Part shown: one piece after another, positions 48,167-64,000 of the stretch
Layout: each line of letters begins with the position of its first letter
How positions within the stretch are numbered: the first letter of the stretch is position 1
Assembly (NCBI RefSeq): GCF_008033445.1
Contig: NZ_VNKO01000006.1
Span: 42,501 to 106,500, forward strand
Reading direction: 5' to 3'
Source: Vulcaniibacterium gelatinicum
GTDB lineage: Bacteria; Pseudomonadota; Gammaproteobacteria; Xanthomonadales; Xanthomonadaceae
DNA length: 64,000 nucleotides
Notes under the pieces: model-generated
What the model saw: only the letters and a program-made list of their open reading frames with translations
What the model was told of the DNA's origin: nothing
The model's database searches: none
Program-made: the position numbers and the translations under genes

Positions 48167-50506
48167 TCACTTCGGCGGCGGCGGCGCGAGCACCGTACGG
48201 TCGCCGTTGTGTTCCGGCGCGGACACCACGCCCGCGGCTTCCATCGCCTCGATCAGGCGCGCGGCGCGGTTGTAGCCGATCTTGAGCCGGCGCTGCACGC
48301 CGGAGATCGAGGCGCGGCGGGTCTCGGTGACGATCCGCACCGCCTCGTCGTAGAGCGGGTCGGACTCGTCGCCGGAACCGCCTCCGCTCTCCGGCAGGCC
48401 GGTGGCGCCGACCACCACGCCCTCGCCGAGGGTCTGCACCTCGTCGAGCACGCCTTCCACGTATTCCGGCCCGCCGATCTGCTTGAGGTGCTCCACCACG
48501 CGGTGCACCTCCTCGTCGCTGACGAACGCACCGTGCACGCGCTCGGGCATCGCCGTGCCCGGCGGCAGATAGAGCATGTCGCCGTGGCCGAGCAGGGTCT
48601 CGGCGCCGCTCTGATCGAGGATCACACGCGAGTCCATCTTGCTCGACACCTGGAACGCGATGCGGGTCGGGATGTTGGCCTTGATCAGGCCGGTGATCAC
48701 GTCCACCGACGGCCGCTGCGTGGCCAGGATCAGGTGGATGCCGGCGGCGCGCGCCTTCTGCGCCAGGCGCGCGATCAGCTCCTCCACCTTCTTGCCGACG
48801 ATCATCATCATGTCGGCGAATTCGTCGATGAACACGACGATGTACGGCAGCGCCTCCAGCGGCCGCGGCGCCTCGCCCAGCTCCGCATTCGGCTTGAACA
48901 GCGGATCCATCAAGGGCTGCCCGGCGTCGACCGCGTCCTTGACCTTCTTGTTGAAGCCGGCCAGGTTGCGCACCCCGACCGCGCTCATCAGCTTGTAGCG
49001 GCGCTCCATCTCCGCCACGCACCAGCGCAGGCCGTTGGCGGCCTCCTTCATGTCGGTCACCACCGGCGCCAGCAGGTGCGGAATGCCCTGATAGACCGAC
49101 AGCTCGAGCATCTTCGGGTCGATCATCAGCATCCGCACGTCCTTGGCGGAGGCCTTGTAGAGCAGCGAGAGCACCATCGCGTTGACCGCGACCGACTTGC
49201 CCGAGCCGGTGGTGCCCGCGACCAGCAGGTGCGGCATGCGCGCCAGGTCCGCCACCGTCGGCCGGCCGGCGATGTCCTTGCCGAGCGCGAGCGTGAGCGG
49301 GCTGGGCGACTTGTCGTATTCCTTCGAGCGCAGCAGCTCGCTGAGGTAGATCATCTCCCGGTGCGAGTTCGGGATCTCCAGGCCGATCACCGACTTGCCC
49401 GGGATCACGTCCACCACGCGCACCGACTTCACCGACAGTCCGCGCGCGATGTCCTTGTCGAGCGAGCTGATCTGGCTGACCTTGATGCCCGGCGCGGGCT
49501 CGATCTCGAAACGGGTGATCACCGGCCCCGGATAGGCGCCGACCACCTGCGCGTCGATGCGGAAGTCCTTGAGCTTGAACTCGATCTGGCGCGAGAGCGC
49601 CTCGAGCGTCTCCTCGTCGTAGCCCTTGGGCTGCGGCTTGGGGTCGTCGAGCAGCGCCAGCGGCGGGATGCCGCTGCCGTCGCCGACGTGGAACAGCGGG
49701 ATCTGCTGCTCGCGCCGCGCGCGTTCGCTCTTCTCCACCACCGGCGCCGGCGGCGGCTCGATCTTCACCGGCGCGCGTTTGGCCCGCAGCTCGTTCTCGA
49801 TCTTGCGCGTCTCCTCGCGCTCCTCGCGCAGCGCCCGCGCCTGCTGCCACTCCCCGGCCTCGCGGGTCTTGCGCCGGAACAGTGGGCCCAGCGCCAGCAC
49901 CCAACCGCCGAGCCGGTCCATCACCGCCAGCCAGGACAGGCCGGTGGCGAGCGTGGTCGAGATCAGCAGCAGCGTGACCAGGAACAGGTTGGCGCCGAGC
50001 GGGCCGAAGGCGCGGAACAGCGAGCGTCCGACCAATTGTCCGAGGATGCCGCCGCTGCCGGCCGAGAATTCCGGCACCCCGCCCAGGCGCAGGTGCAGGA
50101 AGCCGGTGGCCGCCACCAGGAAGCCGACGATGCCCACCAGGCGCAGGGCCGGGCCGAGGTCGGCCTCGCCGTCGCCGTCGCTGTCCATGCCGAACAGCGC
50201 GATCCAGGCAACCAGCCCCAGCATCAGCGGCAGCAGGAACGCCACGTACCCGCACAGGTAGATCAGCACATCGGCGAGCCAGGCGCCGACCCGGCCGCCG
50301 ACGTTGTGCAGCTCGCCGGTGACGGCGCCCGAATGCGACCAGCCCGGATCGGCCGGCGAATAGGTGACCAGGCTCGCCAGCAGGTACAGCAGCAGCGGCG
50401 CGATCGCGATCAGGGCGAGGTCGCGCCACAGCCGCTGGCGCCGGGGCGAGGCCGCCGCCCGTTCCGCCTTCACCTTCCTGCGCGTTGCTGCCGGGGCTTG
50501 CGCCAC
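48167..50506 (-). CDS. ftsK: DNA translocase FtsK
   Basis: This 779-residue septal DNA pump has four N-terminal membrane helices (about 25-190), a short charged linker, and a RecA-like motor with Walker [14 protein letters not shown] and Walker [15 protein letters not shown]. The C-terminal gamma winged helix ([21 protein letters not shown]) reads chromosome polarity sequences. The linker is much shorter than in E. coli, as in many other bacteria. Translation starts at GTG (50506); a TATATT about 40 bp upstream could be its -10 box. Confidence 0.95.
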   Translation of the reverse strand: MAQAPAATRRKVKAERAAASPRRQRLWRDLALIAIAPLLLYLLASLVTYSPADPGWSHSGAVTGELHNVGGRVGAWLADVLIYLCGYVAFLLPLMLGLVAWIALFGMDSDGDGEADLGPALRLVGIVGFLVAATGFLHLRLGGVPEFSAGSGGILGQLVGRSLFRAFGPLGANLFLVTLLLISTTLATGLSWLAVMDRLGGWVLALGPLFRRKTREAGEWQQARALREEREETRKIENELRAKRAPVKIEPPPAPVVEKSERARREQQIPLFHVGDGSGIPPLALLDDPKPQPKGYDEETLEALSRQIEFKLKDFRIDAQVVGAYPGPVITRFEIEPAPGIKVSQISSLDKDIARGLSVKSVRVVDVIPGKSVIGLEIPNSHREMIYLSELLRSKEYDKSPSPLTLALGKDIAGRPTVADLARMPHLLVAGTTGSGKSVAVNAMVLSLLYKASAKDVRMLMIDPKMLELSVYQGIPHLLAPVVTDMKEAANGLRWCVAEMERRYKLMSAVGVRNLAGFNKKVKDAVDAGQPLMDPLFKPNAELGEAPRPLEALPYIVVFIDEFADMMMIVGKKVEELIARLAQKARAAGIHLILATQRPSVDVITGLIKANIPTRIAFQVSSKMDSRVILDQSGAETLLGHGDMLYLPPGTAMPERVHGAFVSDEEVHRVVEHLKQIGGPEYVEGVLDEVQTLGEGVVVGATGLPESGGGSGDESDPLYDEAVRIVTETRRASISGVQRRLKIGYNRAARLIEAMEAAGVVSAPEHNGDRTVLAPPPPK

Positions 50507-50552
50507 TGTGAGGTTCTGCCTGAGCTGGGTTCCGTTAGTCTTTGAATATACG

Positions 50553-50579
50553 GGATTCCGGACGGGAGATCCGGAATCC
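50553..50579. terminator. hairpin between ald and ftsK
   Basis: A perfect 10-bp inverted repeat (GGATTCCGGA / TCCGGAATCC) with a 7-nt loop lies between the end of ald and the start of ftsK, next to the possible ftsK -10 box. It is probably the ald transcription end or an operator. Confidence 0.45.
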
Positions 50580-50646
50580 GCTCAGCGGGCGGGCCGCCCC
50601 GGTCACGGGGCCGCCCCTCCCGGATCGCGAACCTCCGGCCGCAGCC

Positions 50647-52916
<2,270 letters not shown>

Positions 52917-52923
52917 CTCCTTT

Positions 52924-53053
52924 GCCACGGATGAACACGGCGGATAAAGTTTTTGTTGGCAAAAGGCCGCCCGGGATCCCGCTTCTGCAGGGAGACATCC
53001 CCGGCCCTTGCTCATGGATGCCTTATCCGTGGCCATCCGTGCCCATCCGTGGC
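52924..53053. repeat. intergenic palindromic element
   Basis: The 130-bp stretch between trxB and the next gene begins GCCACGGATGAACACGG and ends with the reverse complement theme (TTATCCGTGGCCATCCGTG and CCATCCGTGGC). The arms share GCCACGGATG and CACGGxxGGATAA blocks in inverted orientation, and the middle is unusually A+T-rich. It looks like a dispersed palindromic repeat of the REP/MITE kind. Confidence 0.6.
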
Positions 53054-53056
53054 TGA

Positions 53057-54184
53057 ATGCCCACCGCGCGCCTCCACGACTCGCTGGAACAGATCCCGGC
53101 CGCGCAGTGGGACGCGCTGCAGGACGGCGGCAACCCGTTCGTCGCCCATGCGTTCCTGGCGGGCCTCGAACGGCACGGGTGCCTGCGGCTGCATTACGGA
53201 TGGACGCCCTGCCACATCGCGTTGTGGGAGGGCGACGCGCTGGTGGCGGCGGCGCCCGGCTACCGCAAGACCAACTCGCACGGCGAGTTCGTGTTCGACC
53301 ACGCCTGGGCGCAGGCCTATGCCCGGCACGGGCTCGATTACTTCCCAAAGTGGCTCGGCGCGGTCCCCTACACGCCGGTGACCGGGCCGCGGCTGCTGGC
53401 GCGCGATGGCGCCGCACGCCGCGCGCTGCTCGAGACGATCGTCGCGGCCACGGCGGAGGCCGGCTGGTCCTCGGCGCACGTCAACTTCGTCCGCGAGGAC
53501 GAGGACGAGGCCTTCGACGCGCGCTGGCTCGCGCGCGACGACGTGCAGTACCACTGGCGCAACGATGCCGGCTGGCGCGACTTCGACGACTTCCTCGCGG
53601 CGATGGACCACCGCCACCGCAAGAACATCCGCCAGGAACGCGCCCGGCTGGCGCGGGCCGGGGTGCAGTTCCGGATCGTGCACGGCGACGAAGCGTCGAG
53701 CGCCGAGATCGCCACCATGCATGCGTTCTACGTGCACACCTTCCGCGCGCACGGCAACACGCCGGCCCTGACCGAGGCGTTCTTCGCCCATCTGGCCCGG
53801 GTCCTGCCGCGGCAACTGGTGCTGATCCTGGCCGAGCGCGAGGGACGCACGATCGCCGGCGCGCTGTGCCTGCGCGGCGGGGACACGCTCTACGGCCGCT
53901 ACTGGGGCGCGCACGAGCACGTGCCCGGCCTGCATTTCGAGACCTGCTATTACCAGGGCATCGAGTACTGCCTGCGCGAGGGCCTGCGCCGGTTCGAGCC
54001 CGGCGCGCAGGGCGAGCACAAGCTGGCGCGCGGCTTCCTGCCGGTTTTCGTGCGCAGCCGGCACTGGATCGCCGATCCGCGCTTCGCCGACGCCCTGCGC
54101 CGCTGGTGCGCGGAGGAGCGCGAGGCCGTACGCCGCTACGCCGCCGCCCTGGCCACCCACTCGCCGTTCCGCGCGGCACACTGA
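53057..54184 (+). CDS. GNAT/FemAB-like acyltransferase
   Basis: This 375-residue soluble protein is of the FemAB-like GNAT family that databases describe as peptidoglycan biosynthesis-like (DUF482). Typical segments are NPFVAHAFLAGLERHG near the start, the YFPKWLGAVPYTPVTGPRLL region, RKNIRQERARLARAGV in the middle, and the GRYWGAHEHVPGLHFETCYYQGIEY and GEHKLARGFLP blocks. The acceptor substrate is unknown. It is followed, 4 bp later, by aat, another aminoacyl/acyl transferase with a related GNAT fold; this gene pairing is common in proteobacteria. Confidence 0.85.
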   Translation: MPTARLHDSLEQIPAAQWDALQDGGNPFVAHAFLAGLERHGCLRLHYGWTPCHIALWEGDALVAAAPGYRKTNSHGEFVFDHAWAQAYARHGLDYFPKWLGAVPYTPVTGPRLLARDGAARRALLETIVAATAEAGWSSAHVNFVREDEDEAFDARWLARDDVQYHWRNDAGWRDFDDFLAAMDHRHRKNIRQERARLARAGVQFRIVHGDEASSAEIATMHAFYVHTFRAHGNTPALTEAFFAHLARVLPRQLVLILAEREGRTIAGALCLRGGDTLYGRYWGAHEHVPGLHFETCYYQGIEYCLREGLRRFEPGAQGEHKLARGFLPVFVRSRHWIADPRFADALRRWCAEEREAVRRYAAALATHSPFRAAH

Positions 54185-54188
54185 GCGC

Positions 54189-54926
54189 ATGCGGCTGCCG
54201 CTGCTCGACGACGATCCGCAGGCCCCCTTCCCGCCCGGGCAGGCCGCCCTGCGCGAGCCGAACGGCCTGCTCGCGGCCGGCGGCGACCTGGCTCCGGTGC
54301 GCCTGCTCAACGCCTACCGGCACGGCATCTTCCCCTGGTACTCGCAGGGCCAGCCGATCCTGTGGTGGTGCCCCGACCCGCGGGTGGTGTTCCGCACCGA
54401 CGGCGTACACCTGTCCACCCGCTTCCGCCGCACCCTGCGCAGGAGCCGCTGGGAGGTCCGTGCCGACACCCGTTTCGCCGAGGTGATCGCCGCCTGCGCG
54501 CAGACCCCGCGCCCCGGCCAGCGCGGCACCTGGATCACCCCGGCGATGCGCACCGCCTACACGGCCCTGCACGCGCTCGGGCACGCGCACAGCGTCGAGG
54601 TGTTCGACGGCGCGCGCCTGGTCGGCGGCATCTATGGCGTGGCGCTGGGCAGGATGTTCTTCGGCGAGAGCATGTTCAGCGCCGAATCGGGCGGCTCGAA
54701 GGTGGCGCTGGCGGCGCTGGCGCGACGCCTGCACGAGTGGGGCTGGCCGCTGATGGATGCCCAGGTCGGCAATCCGCACCTGAACCGCCTGGGCGCCGAG
54801 GCCTGGCCGCGCAGCCGGTTCCTGGCGGCGGTGGCGGAGCTGACCGCAATACCCGAACCGGCCGGCGCCTGGACCGCGCGCTTCGGCACCCTGCCCGCCG
54901 CCGCGCTCGCCGCCAGCCCGGCGTGA
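54189..54926 (+). CDS. aat: leucyl/phenylalanyl-tRNA-protein transferase
   Basis: This 245-residue enzyme adds Leu or Phe from tRNA to proteins with N-terminal Arg or Lys, marking them for ClpAPS. The family signature is clear: [60 protein letters not shown] and [15 protein letters not shown]. It is encoded close to clpA and clpS, its pathway partners, a conserved arrangement. The ATG lies 4 bp after the previous stop. Confidence 0.96.
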   Translation: MRLPLLDDDPQAPFPPGQAALREPNGLLAAGGDLAPVRLLNAYRHGIFPWYSQGQPILWWCPDPRVVFRTDGVHLSTRFRRTLRRSRWEVRADTRFAEVIAACAQTPRPGQRGTWITPAMRTAYTALHALGHAHSVEVFDGARLVGGIYGVALGRMFFGESMFSAESGGSKVALAALARRLHEWGWPLMDAQVGNPHLNRLGAEAWPRSRFLAAVAELTAIPEPAGAWTARFGTLPAAALAASPA

Positions 54927-55018
54927 CCGGGCGCCCGCTTTGCGCCCGCCGAGGCCGCCGTGCCAGAATGCGCGACTTTCGGGCGGCCCGGACGCCCTGC
55001 CCACCCCTCAGGACACGC

Positions 55019-55237
55019 ATGGCCAAAGACGACGTCATCGAATTCGAAGGCACGGTCACCGAGACCCTCCCGAACACCATGTTCCGGGTGAAGCTCGAGA
55101 ACGGCCACGAAATCATCGCCCACATCTCCGGCCGCATGCGCAAGAACTACATCCGCATCCTCACCGGCGACCGGGTGAAAGTGGAAATGACGCCCTACGA
55201 CCTGACCAAGGGGCGCATCACGTACCGCATGAAATGA
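55019..55237 (+). CDS. infA: translation initiation factor IF-1
   Basis: This 72-residue OB-fold protein binds the ribosomal A site during initiation. The sequence [19 protein letters not shown], with [13 protein letters not shown] and GRITYRMK at the end, is the standard bacterial IF-1. It is separated from aat by 92 bp and followed by a strong hairpin shared with the convergent clpA. Confidence 0.98.
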   Translation: MAKDDVIEFEGTVTETLPNTMFRVKLENGHEIIAHISGRMRKNYIRILTGDRVKVEMTPYDLTKGRITYRMK

Positions 55238-55257
55238 GTTTGGTAACCGATTGAAAA

Positions 55258-55282
55258 GAAAGGCGGCCAGCGGCCGCCTTTC
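55258..55282. terminator. bidirectional terminator between infA and clpA
   Basis: An 11-bp perfect stem (GAAAGGCGGCC / GGCCGCCTTTC) with a 3-nt loop. The plus strand continues TCTCGTTTCC and the minus strand reads into TTTTCAATCGG, so U-rich tails exist on both sides. It serves both convergent genes. Confidence 0.8.
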
Positions 55283-55306
55283 TCGTTTCCGGCAGGGCGG
55301 CGCCCG

Positions 55307-57586
<2,280 letters not shown>

Positions 57587-57681
57587 GGGACGCCGGACTC
57601 CTGACTATGCCGACGGATATGGGGGCGCCGACCGGCCTTTCCAGGGCCGCCCCGCGCCGTGCCGAGCCCGTCGTCCCGTGT

Positions 57682-58002
57682 TTACGCCTTTTCCATCGTG
57701 CACAGCAAGGGGTGCTGGTTGAGCCGTGAATATTCGTTCACCTGCGCCACCTTGGTCTCGGCCACCTCGCGGGTGTACACCCCGCACACGCCGCGCCCCC
57801 GGGTATGGACGTGGAGCATGATCTGGGTGGCCTTCTCCAGGTTCATGCCGAAAAAGCGCATCAGGACCTCGACCACGAAGTCCATGGGCGTGTAGTCGTC
57901 GTTCAGGAGCAGGACGGAGTACAGCGGCGGCCGCGCCAGCTCCGGCTTGCCCGTCTCGACCAGGGCGCCCTGATCCCGGTCGTGTTCGGTCTTGCGGCTC
58001 AT
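57682..58002 (-). CDS. clpS: ATP-dependent Clp protease adaptor ClpS
   Basis: This 106-residue N-recognin delivers Leu/Phe/Trp/Tyr N-terminal substrates to ClpA. The binding pocket is visible as [20 protein letters not shown] and the contact segment as [22 protein letters not shown] perfect TATAAT lies seven bases before the ATG and no Shine-Dalgarno site is seen, suggesting a leaderless transcript. Confidence 0.95.
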   Translation of the reverse strand: MSRKTEHDRDQGALVETGKPELARPPLYSVLLLNDDYTPMDFVVEVLMRFFGMNLEKATQIMLHVHTRGRGVCGVYTREVAETKVAQVNEYSRLNQHPLLCTMEKA

Positions 58003-58009
58003 GGCCGCG

Positions 58010-58015
58010 ATTATA
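58010..58015 (-). promoter_or_regulatory. clpS -10 element
   Basis: Minus-strand TATAAT, with seven bases between it and the A of the clpS ATG. Transcription would thus start at or next to the start codon. The -35 region is poor. Confidence 0.6.
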
Positions 58016-58108
58016 GCGGGCACCCGTGCGACGGCCGGTCGGCACGGTGGCGTGGACTGCGCCGCACGGGCCCGCGCACAATGCGTCTTCCACCCCGAGG
58101 GATCCCCC

Positions 58109-58591
58109 ATGCCGCGTCTGCTCCTGCCCGCCCTGCTCTCGCTCGCCGTGCTGCCCGTCTCCGCCCAGGAAGCGGACAGGCCCAAGCCCGATCCGCTGGT
58201 GGAGCGCCACCTCAAGCAACTCGACTACACCTACGAGGTGGACGAGGACGGCGATTACAAGCTGGTCTTCGAGCTCGACGGCGGGCGCAGCCAGCTGGTG
58301 TATGTGCGCTCCCCGGTCGAGGAGTTCGGCGCCCATCGCGTGCGCGAAATCTGGTCGCCCGGTTACCGCTCCGACACCGAGCAGTTCTCGGCCAAGGTGG
58401 CCAACCGCCTGCTCGAGGCCACCCAGGACAACAAGCTGGGGGCGTGGGCCAAGCAGGGCCATTTCGCCGTGTTCGTGGTCAAGCTCCCCTCCGACGCCAG
58501 CGCGCAGGCGCTGGAGGACGCGATCGACGCCGCGGTCCGCAGCGCCGACGAGATGGAGAACGAGCTGACCCCGGGGAAGGACGACCTCTGA
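58109..58591 (+). CDS. secreted protein, YbjN-like in outline
   Basis: This 160-residue protein has a short signal peptide (to about residue 19, VSAQE). The mature part is a single alpha/beta domain: [29 protein letters not shown], then [19 protein letters not shown] and a helical end. The pattern resembles YbjN-type sensory domains, but this is a weak impression and no function can be given. It is divergent from clpS and leads directly into nudJ (1-bp gap). Confidence 0.75.
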   Translation: MPRLLLPALLSLAVLPVSAQEADRPKPDPLVERHLKQLDYTYEVDEDGDYKLVFELDGGRSQLVYVRSPVEEFGAHRVREIWSPGYRSDTEQFSAKVANRLLEATQDNKLGAWAKQGHFAVFVVKLPSDASAQALEDAIDAAVRSADEMENELTPGKDDL

Positions 58592-58592
58592 C

Positions 58593-59057
58593 GTGAGCGG
58601 CCGCGCGGGACGCTTCTGGCAGCCGGACGTGACCGTGGCCACGGTGGTGGTGCGGGACGGCCGGCTGCTGATGGTCGAGGAATCGGTGGGCGGCCGGCTG
58701 GTGCTCAACCAGCCGGCCGGGCACCTGGAGCCGGACGAGAGCCTGCTCGCCGCCGCCGCCCGCGAGACCCGCGAGGAAACCGGCTGGGAGGTGCGGCCGA
58801 CCGGATTCGTCGGCGCCTACCAGTGGACCGCCCCGGACACCGGGCAGCAATTCCTGCGCTTCGCCTTCGCCGCCGACCCGGTGCGGCACGACCCGGCCCG
58901 CCCCCTGGACGAAGGCATCGTCCGTACCCTGTGGATGACCCCGGCCGAGCTCCTGGCCGAACGCCACCGCCACCGCAGCCCGCTGGTCTGGCGCACCGCG
59001 GCCGACCACCTGGCCGGGCGCCGGCACCCCTTGTGCCTGCTGCAGCAACTGGCATGA
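58593..59057 (+). CDS. nudJ: NUDIX hydrolase, NudJ-like
   Basis: This 154-residue pyrophosphatase has a full Nudix box: [20 protein letters not shown] followed by TGWEV, including the catalytic REtREE glutamates. NudJ hydrolyses HMP-PP and other nucleoside diphosphates. It starts at GTG one base after the previous stop and ends in an ATGA overlap with mnmA. The nudJ-mnmA-hflD order is the common gammaproteobacterial one, which supports the symbol. Confidence 0.9.
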   Translation: MSGRAGRFWQPDVTVATVVVRDGRLLMVEESVGGRLVLNQPAGHLEPDESLLAAAARETREETGWEVRPTGFVGAYQWTAPDTGQQFLRFAFAADPVRHDPARPLDEGIVRTLWMTPAELLAERHRHRSPLVWRTAADHLAGRRHPLCLLQQLA

Positions 59058-60175
59058 GCGCCCCGCGCATCATCGTCGGCGTTTCCGGCGGCGTGGATTC
59101 GTCCGTGGCCGCCCTGCTCCTGCGCGAGGCGGGCGAGGTGGTGGCCGGGCTGTTCATGCAGAACTGGGCCGACGACGGCAGCGGCGAGTGCCGGGCCGAG
59201 GAGGACCGCCGGGATGCGGTCGCGGTCTGCGGCCGGCTCGGGATCCCGATCCATTTCCGCGATTTCTCGCGCGAATACTGGGACGGCGTGTTCGCCCACT
59301 TCCTGGCCGAGTACGCGGCCGGGCGCACGCCGAATCCGGACGTGCTGTGCAACCGCGAGATCAAGTTCAAGCACTTCCTGGACGCGGCCCGGGAGCTGGG
59401 CGCCGAGCGCATCGCCACCGGCCACTACGCCCGGCTGGCACACGCGGGCGGCCGCTGGCGCCTGCTGCGCGCGGCCGACCGCGGCAAGGACCAGAGCTAT
59501 TTCCTGCACCAGCTCGGCCAGGCGCAGCTCGCCGCGACCCTGTTCCCGCTCGGCGCGCTGCCCAAGGAGCAGGTCCGGCGCATCGCCCGCGAGGCGGCCC
59601 TGCCCACCCACGCCAAGAAGGACTCCACCGGGATCTGCTTCATCGGCGAGCGCGATTTCCGCGAGTTCCTGGCCCGCTACCTCCCGGCCCGGCCCGGCGA
59701 GATCCGCGACCCGCAGGGGCGGGTCCTGGGCGAGCATCCGGGGGTCTTCTACTTCACCCTCGGCCAGCGCGCCGGGCTGCAGATCGGCGGCGTGCGTGGC
59801 GGCACCGCCGCGCCCTGGTACGTGGTCGGCAAGGACGTGGCGGGCAACGTGCTGACCGTTGACCAGGGCCACGACAGCCCCTACCTGATGTCCCAGGCGC
59901 TGTGGTCGGAACCGGCGCACTGGGTGGCCGGCAGTCCGCCCGCGCGGCGCTTCGCCTGCGCCGCCCAGACCCGCTACCGCCAGGCCGCGGAGGCCTGCGA
60001 GGTGACGGTGGCCGAGGACGGCACCCTGGCGGTGCGCTTCGCCCGCCCCCAGCGCGCCGTGACCCCCGGGCAGTCGCTCGTGCTCTACGCCGGCGACGAA
60101 TGCCTGGGGGGCGCAGTCATCGCCCACACCGACGCGCCGCTGGAGCGGCGCCTGCACGGAGAAGTTGCCGCATGA
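59054..60175 (+). CDS. mnmA: tRNA 2-thiouridylase MnmA
   Basis: This 373-residue enzyme adds sulfur to U34 of tRNA for Lys, Glu and Gln with ATP. The PP-loop is [15 protein letters not shown] (9-23), the FMQNWADD loop follows, and the catalytic cysteines sit in [11 protein letters not shown] (about 100) and [11 protein letters not shown] (about 197). The C-terminal beta domains include [16 protein letters not shown]. The ATG overlaps the nudJ stop, and the stop overlaps the hflD start. Confidence 0.97.
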   Translation: MSAPRIIVGVSGGVDSSVAALLLREAGEVVAGLFMQNWADDGSGECRAEEDRRDAVAVCGRLGIPIHFRDFSREYWDGVFAHFLAEYAAGRTPNPDVLCNREIKFKHFLDAARELGAERIATGHYARLAHAGGRWRLLRAADRGKDQSYFLHQLGQAQLAATLFPLGALPKEQVRRIAREAALPTHAKKDSTGICFIGERDFREFLARYLPARPGEIRDPQGRVLGEHPGVFYFTLGQRAGLQIGGVRGGTAAPWYVVGKDVAGNVLTVDQGHDSPYLMSQALWSEPAHWVAGSPPARRFACAAQTRYRQAAEACEVTVAEDGTLAVRFARPQRAVTPGQSLVLYAGDECLGGAVIAHTDAPLERRLHGEVAA

Positions 60176-60780
60176 GCGACATGGACGACCGCATCCTCGC
60201 CCTCGCCGGCCTGGTCCAGGCCCTGCGCGAGGTGCGCCAGATCGCCGAGACCGGCCAGGCCGACGCCGCCGTGGTCGGCACCGCCCTCGACAGCGTGTTC
60301 CGGGTGGACGCCGCCTCCACCGAGGAGGTGTACGGCGGCGCGCAGGCGCTGCGTCCGGGCCTGCGCCTGCTGCGCGAGTACTTCACCAACCAGGCGCGCG
60401 ACGAGCTGCTGCCGCGCCTGGCGCTGGCGGTGATGCAGCTCGAGCGCCGCTTCGTCCGCGACCGCGAGACCAGCGCGCGCGTGCACCAGGGCATCCTCGC
60501 CGTGGCGCCGGAGGCGCAGCGCCTGGGCAGCACCCACCCGGACGTGCTCGGCGCGCTCGGCAAGCTCTACGCCGAAACCATCAGCCACCTGCGTCCGCGC
60601 GTGCTGGTGCAGGGCAACCCGCACTACCTCGGCCAGGGCAGCGTGGTGGCCGAGATCCGCGCGGTGCTGCTCGCCGCGCTGCGTTCGGCGGTGCTGTGGC
60701 GGCAGATGGGCGGCAGCCTGCTCGACTTCCTGTTCCGCCGCCGCGAGATGCTGGCGGCGATCGAGGCGCGCCTGGGCTGA
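60172..60780 (+). CDS. hflD: HflD homolog (lysogenisation regulator family)
   Basis: This 202-residue peripheral membrane protein of the HflD family is all-helical. Family features include [35 protein letters not shown] and a conserved C-terminal [23 protein letters not shown]. In E. coli HflD binds phage lambda CII; its normal host role is unclear. It is translationally coupled to mnmA (ATGA), as in most gammaproteobacteria. Confidence 0.94.
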   Translation: MSDMDDRILALAGLVQALREVRQIAETGQADAAVVGTALDSVFRVDAASTEEVYGGAQALRPGLRLLREYFTNQARDELLPRLALAVMQLERRFVRDRETSARVHQGILAVAPEAQRLGSTHPDVLGALGKLYAETISHLRPRVLVQGNPHYLGQGSVVAEIRAVLLAALRSAVLWRQMGGSLLDFLFRRREMLAAIEARLG

Positions 60781-60822
60781 GGGCCGGCACCGGCCCGGCA
60801 TGCCCGCCCGCTGCGAGCGGGC
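60781..60822 (+). terminator. double hairpin after hflD
   Basis: Two adjacent inverted repeats directly follow the stop: GGGCCGG / CCGGCCC with a 2-nt loop (60781-60796) and GCCCGC / GCGGGC with a 5-nt loop (60806-60822). No T-run follows. The remaining spacer to acnA has a CATAAT (60867-60872) that may be the acnA -10 box. Confidence 0.5.
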
Positions 60823-60944
60823 GCTCCACGCCAAGCCGAACGGGTGCCGGGGGCCCGGCTTTGCGGCATAATTTTGCGGTTTCGCAGCGGCGTTCGCGCC
60901 GCCACCGCCCGCATCCCCAGCCCGCAGCCACGGAGCCTCCCCCA

Positions 60945-63707
<2,763 letters not shown>

Positions 63708-63732
63708 CCGCTTCGGCTGGGGCGGAAGCCCG

Positions 63733-63757
63733 GCCCTCGCGCGGCACGCGCGAGGGC
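63733..63757 (+). terminator. hairpin downstream of acnA
   Basis: An 11-bp perfect stem (GCCCTCGCGCG / CGCGCGAGGGC) with a 3-nt loop, 25 bp after the stop. An identical copy is at 63889-63913 because of the tandem repeat. A second small stem (GCGGC / GCCGC) follows each copy. No T-run is seen. Confidence 0.6.
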
Positions 63758-64000
63758 GCTCAGCGGCGCACGCGGCGGTGCCGCGTCAGCGCGCCGCTTC
63801 GCCCGCCACGGCGGCATCCTGCATTACGTGCTCCGGCAGCTGGCTTCGAAGCGCGCAGCCTGACCGCTTCGGCTGGGGCGGAAGCCCGGCCCTCGCGCGG
63901 CACGCGCGAGGGCGCTCAGCGGCGCACGCGGCGGTGCCGCGTCAGCGCGCCGCTTCGCCCGCCACGGCGGCATCCTGCATTACGTGCTCCGGCAGCTGGC

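Noticed and set aside
46490..50545. 1351-residue open frame on the plus strand
   Set aside because: Antisense to rarA, lolA and ftsK; composition is that of a reverse-frame shadow.

Overview
This window is about 64 kb of very G+C-rich chromosome. The gene order and the types of metal-resistance genes point to a gammaproteobacterium of the Xanthomonadaceae/Lysobacteraceae (Lysobacter- or Luteimonas-like). The evidence is a copLAB-type copper operon of the Xanthomonas kind and the housekeeping run rarA-lolA-ftsK-ald / trxB-FemAB-aat-infA / clpA-clpS / nudJ-mnmA-hflD-acnA. The family is inferred from gene content and not from a marker-gene tree.

Layout. (1) 1-10.4 kb, plus strand: a tightly coupled operon entering from the left. 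It holds a P1B metal ATPase, a small lipoprotein, a beta-CASP metallo-hydrolase, an AMP/thymidine-phosphorylase-family enzyme, a PRPP-synthetase-like protein, a phosphoketolase-like TPP enzyme, an ABC1-family kinase and acetate kinase, followed by a strong hairpin. On paper it could route ribose phosphates from nucleotides to acetyl phosphate and ATP. (2) 10.5-26.8 kb, minus strand: an unusual secreted metzincin-like protein, a lipoprotein, then a metal-resistance region. The copper operon (copL, copA, copB, copM, an NTF2-like protein, copG, copF) is followed by a czcI-CBA plus CDF island. The island carries relics of a mer operon (operator and broken merR) and sits between two copies of a 245-bp segment covering the copF 3' end. 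(3) 26.9-44.7 kb: a stress/low-oxygen-looking block. It holds a host-attachment-family protein, DNA polymerase X, RtcB with archease, a GAF-GGDEF cyclase, two L,D-transpeptidases, cytochrome b561, a phosphoribosyltransferase-hydrolase fusion, a P2-type ATPase, an SDR dehydrogenase, a DUF883 protein, an FNR-family regulator, and a hybrid sensor kinase with a response regulator. Six FNR-type palindromes (TTGAY-N4-RTCAA) lie in front of these genes. (4) 44.8-63.7 kb: housekeeping. (5) 63.6-64 kb: a 156-bp tandem repeat carrying the acnA 3' end and its terminator.

How it fits together. The FNR boxes suggest that region 3 is one regulon controlled by oxygen, nitric oxide or redox state. The local FNR-type protein lacks the iron-sulfur cysteines, so it either senses something else or shares the sites with a canonical FNR/ANR encoded elsewhere. 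Regions 1 and 3 share a theme of RNA/nucleotide turnover and repair (beta-CASP nuclease, nucleotide phosphorolysis, RtcB/archease, a possible ribosome-associated DUF883 protein) combined with substrate-level ATP formation (acetate kinase). This is inference. Region 2 is an accreted copper and cobalt/zinc/cadmium efflux module.

No tRNA, rRNA, CRISPR array, transposase or integrase was recognised.
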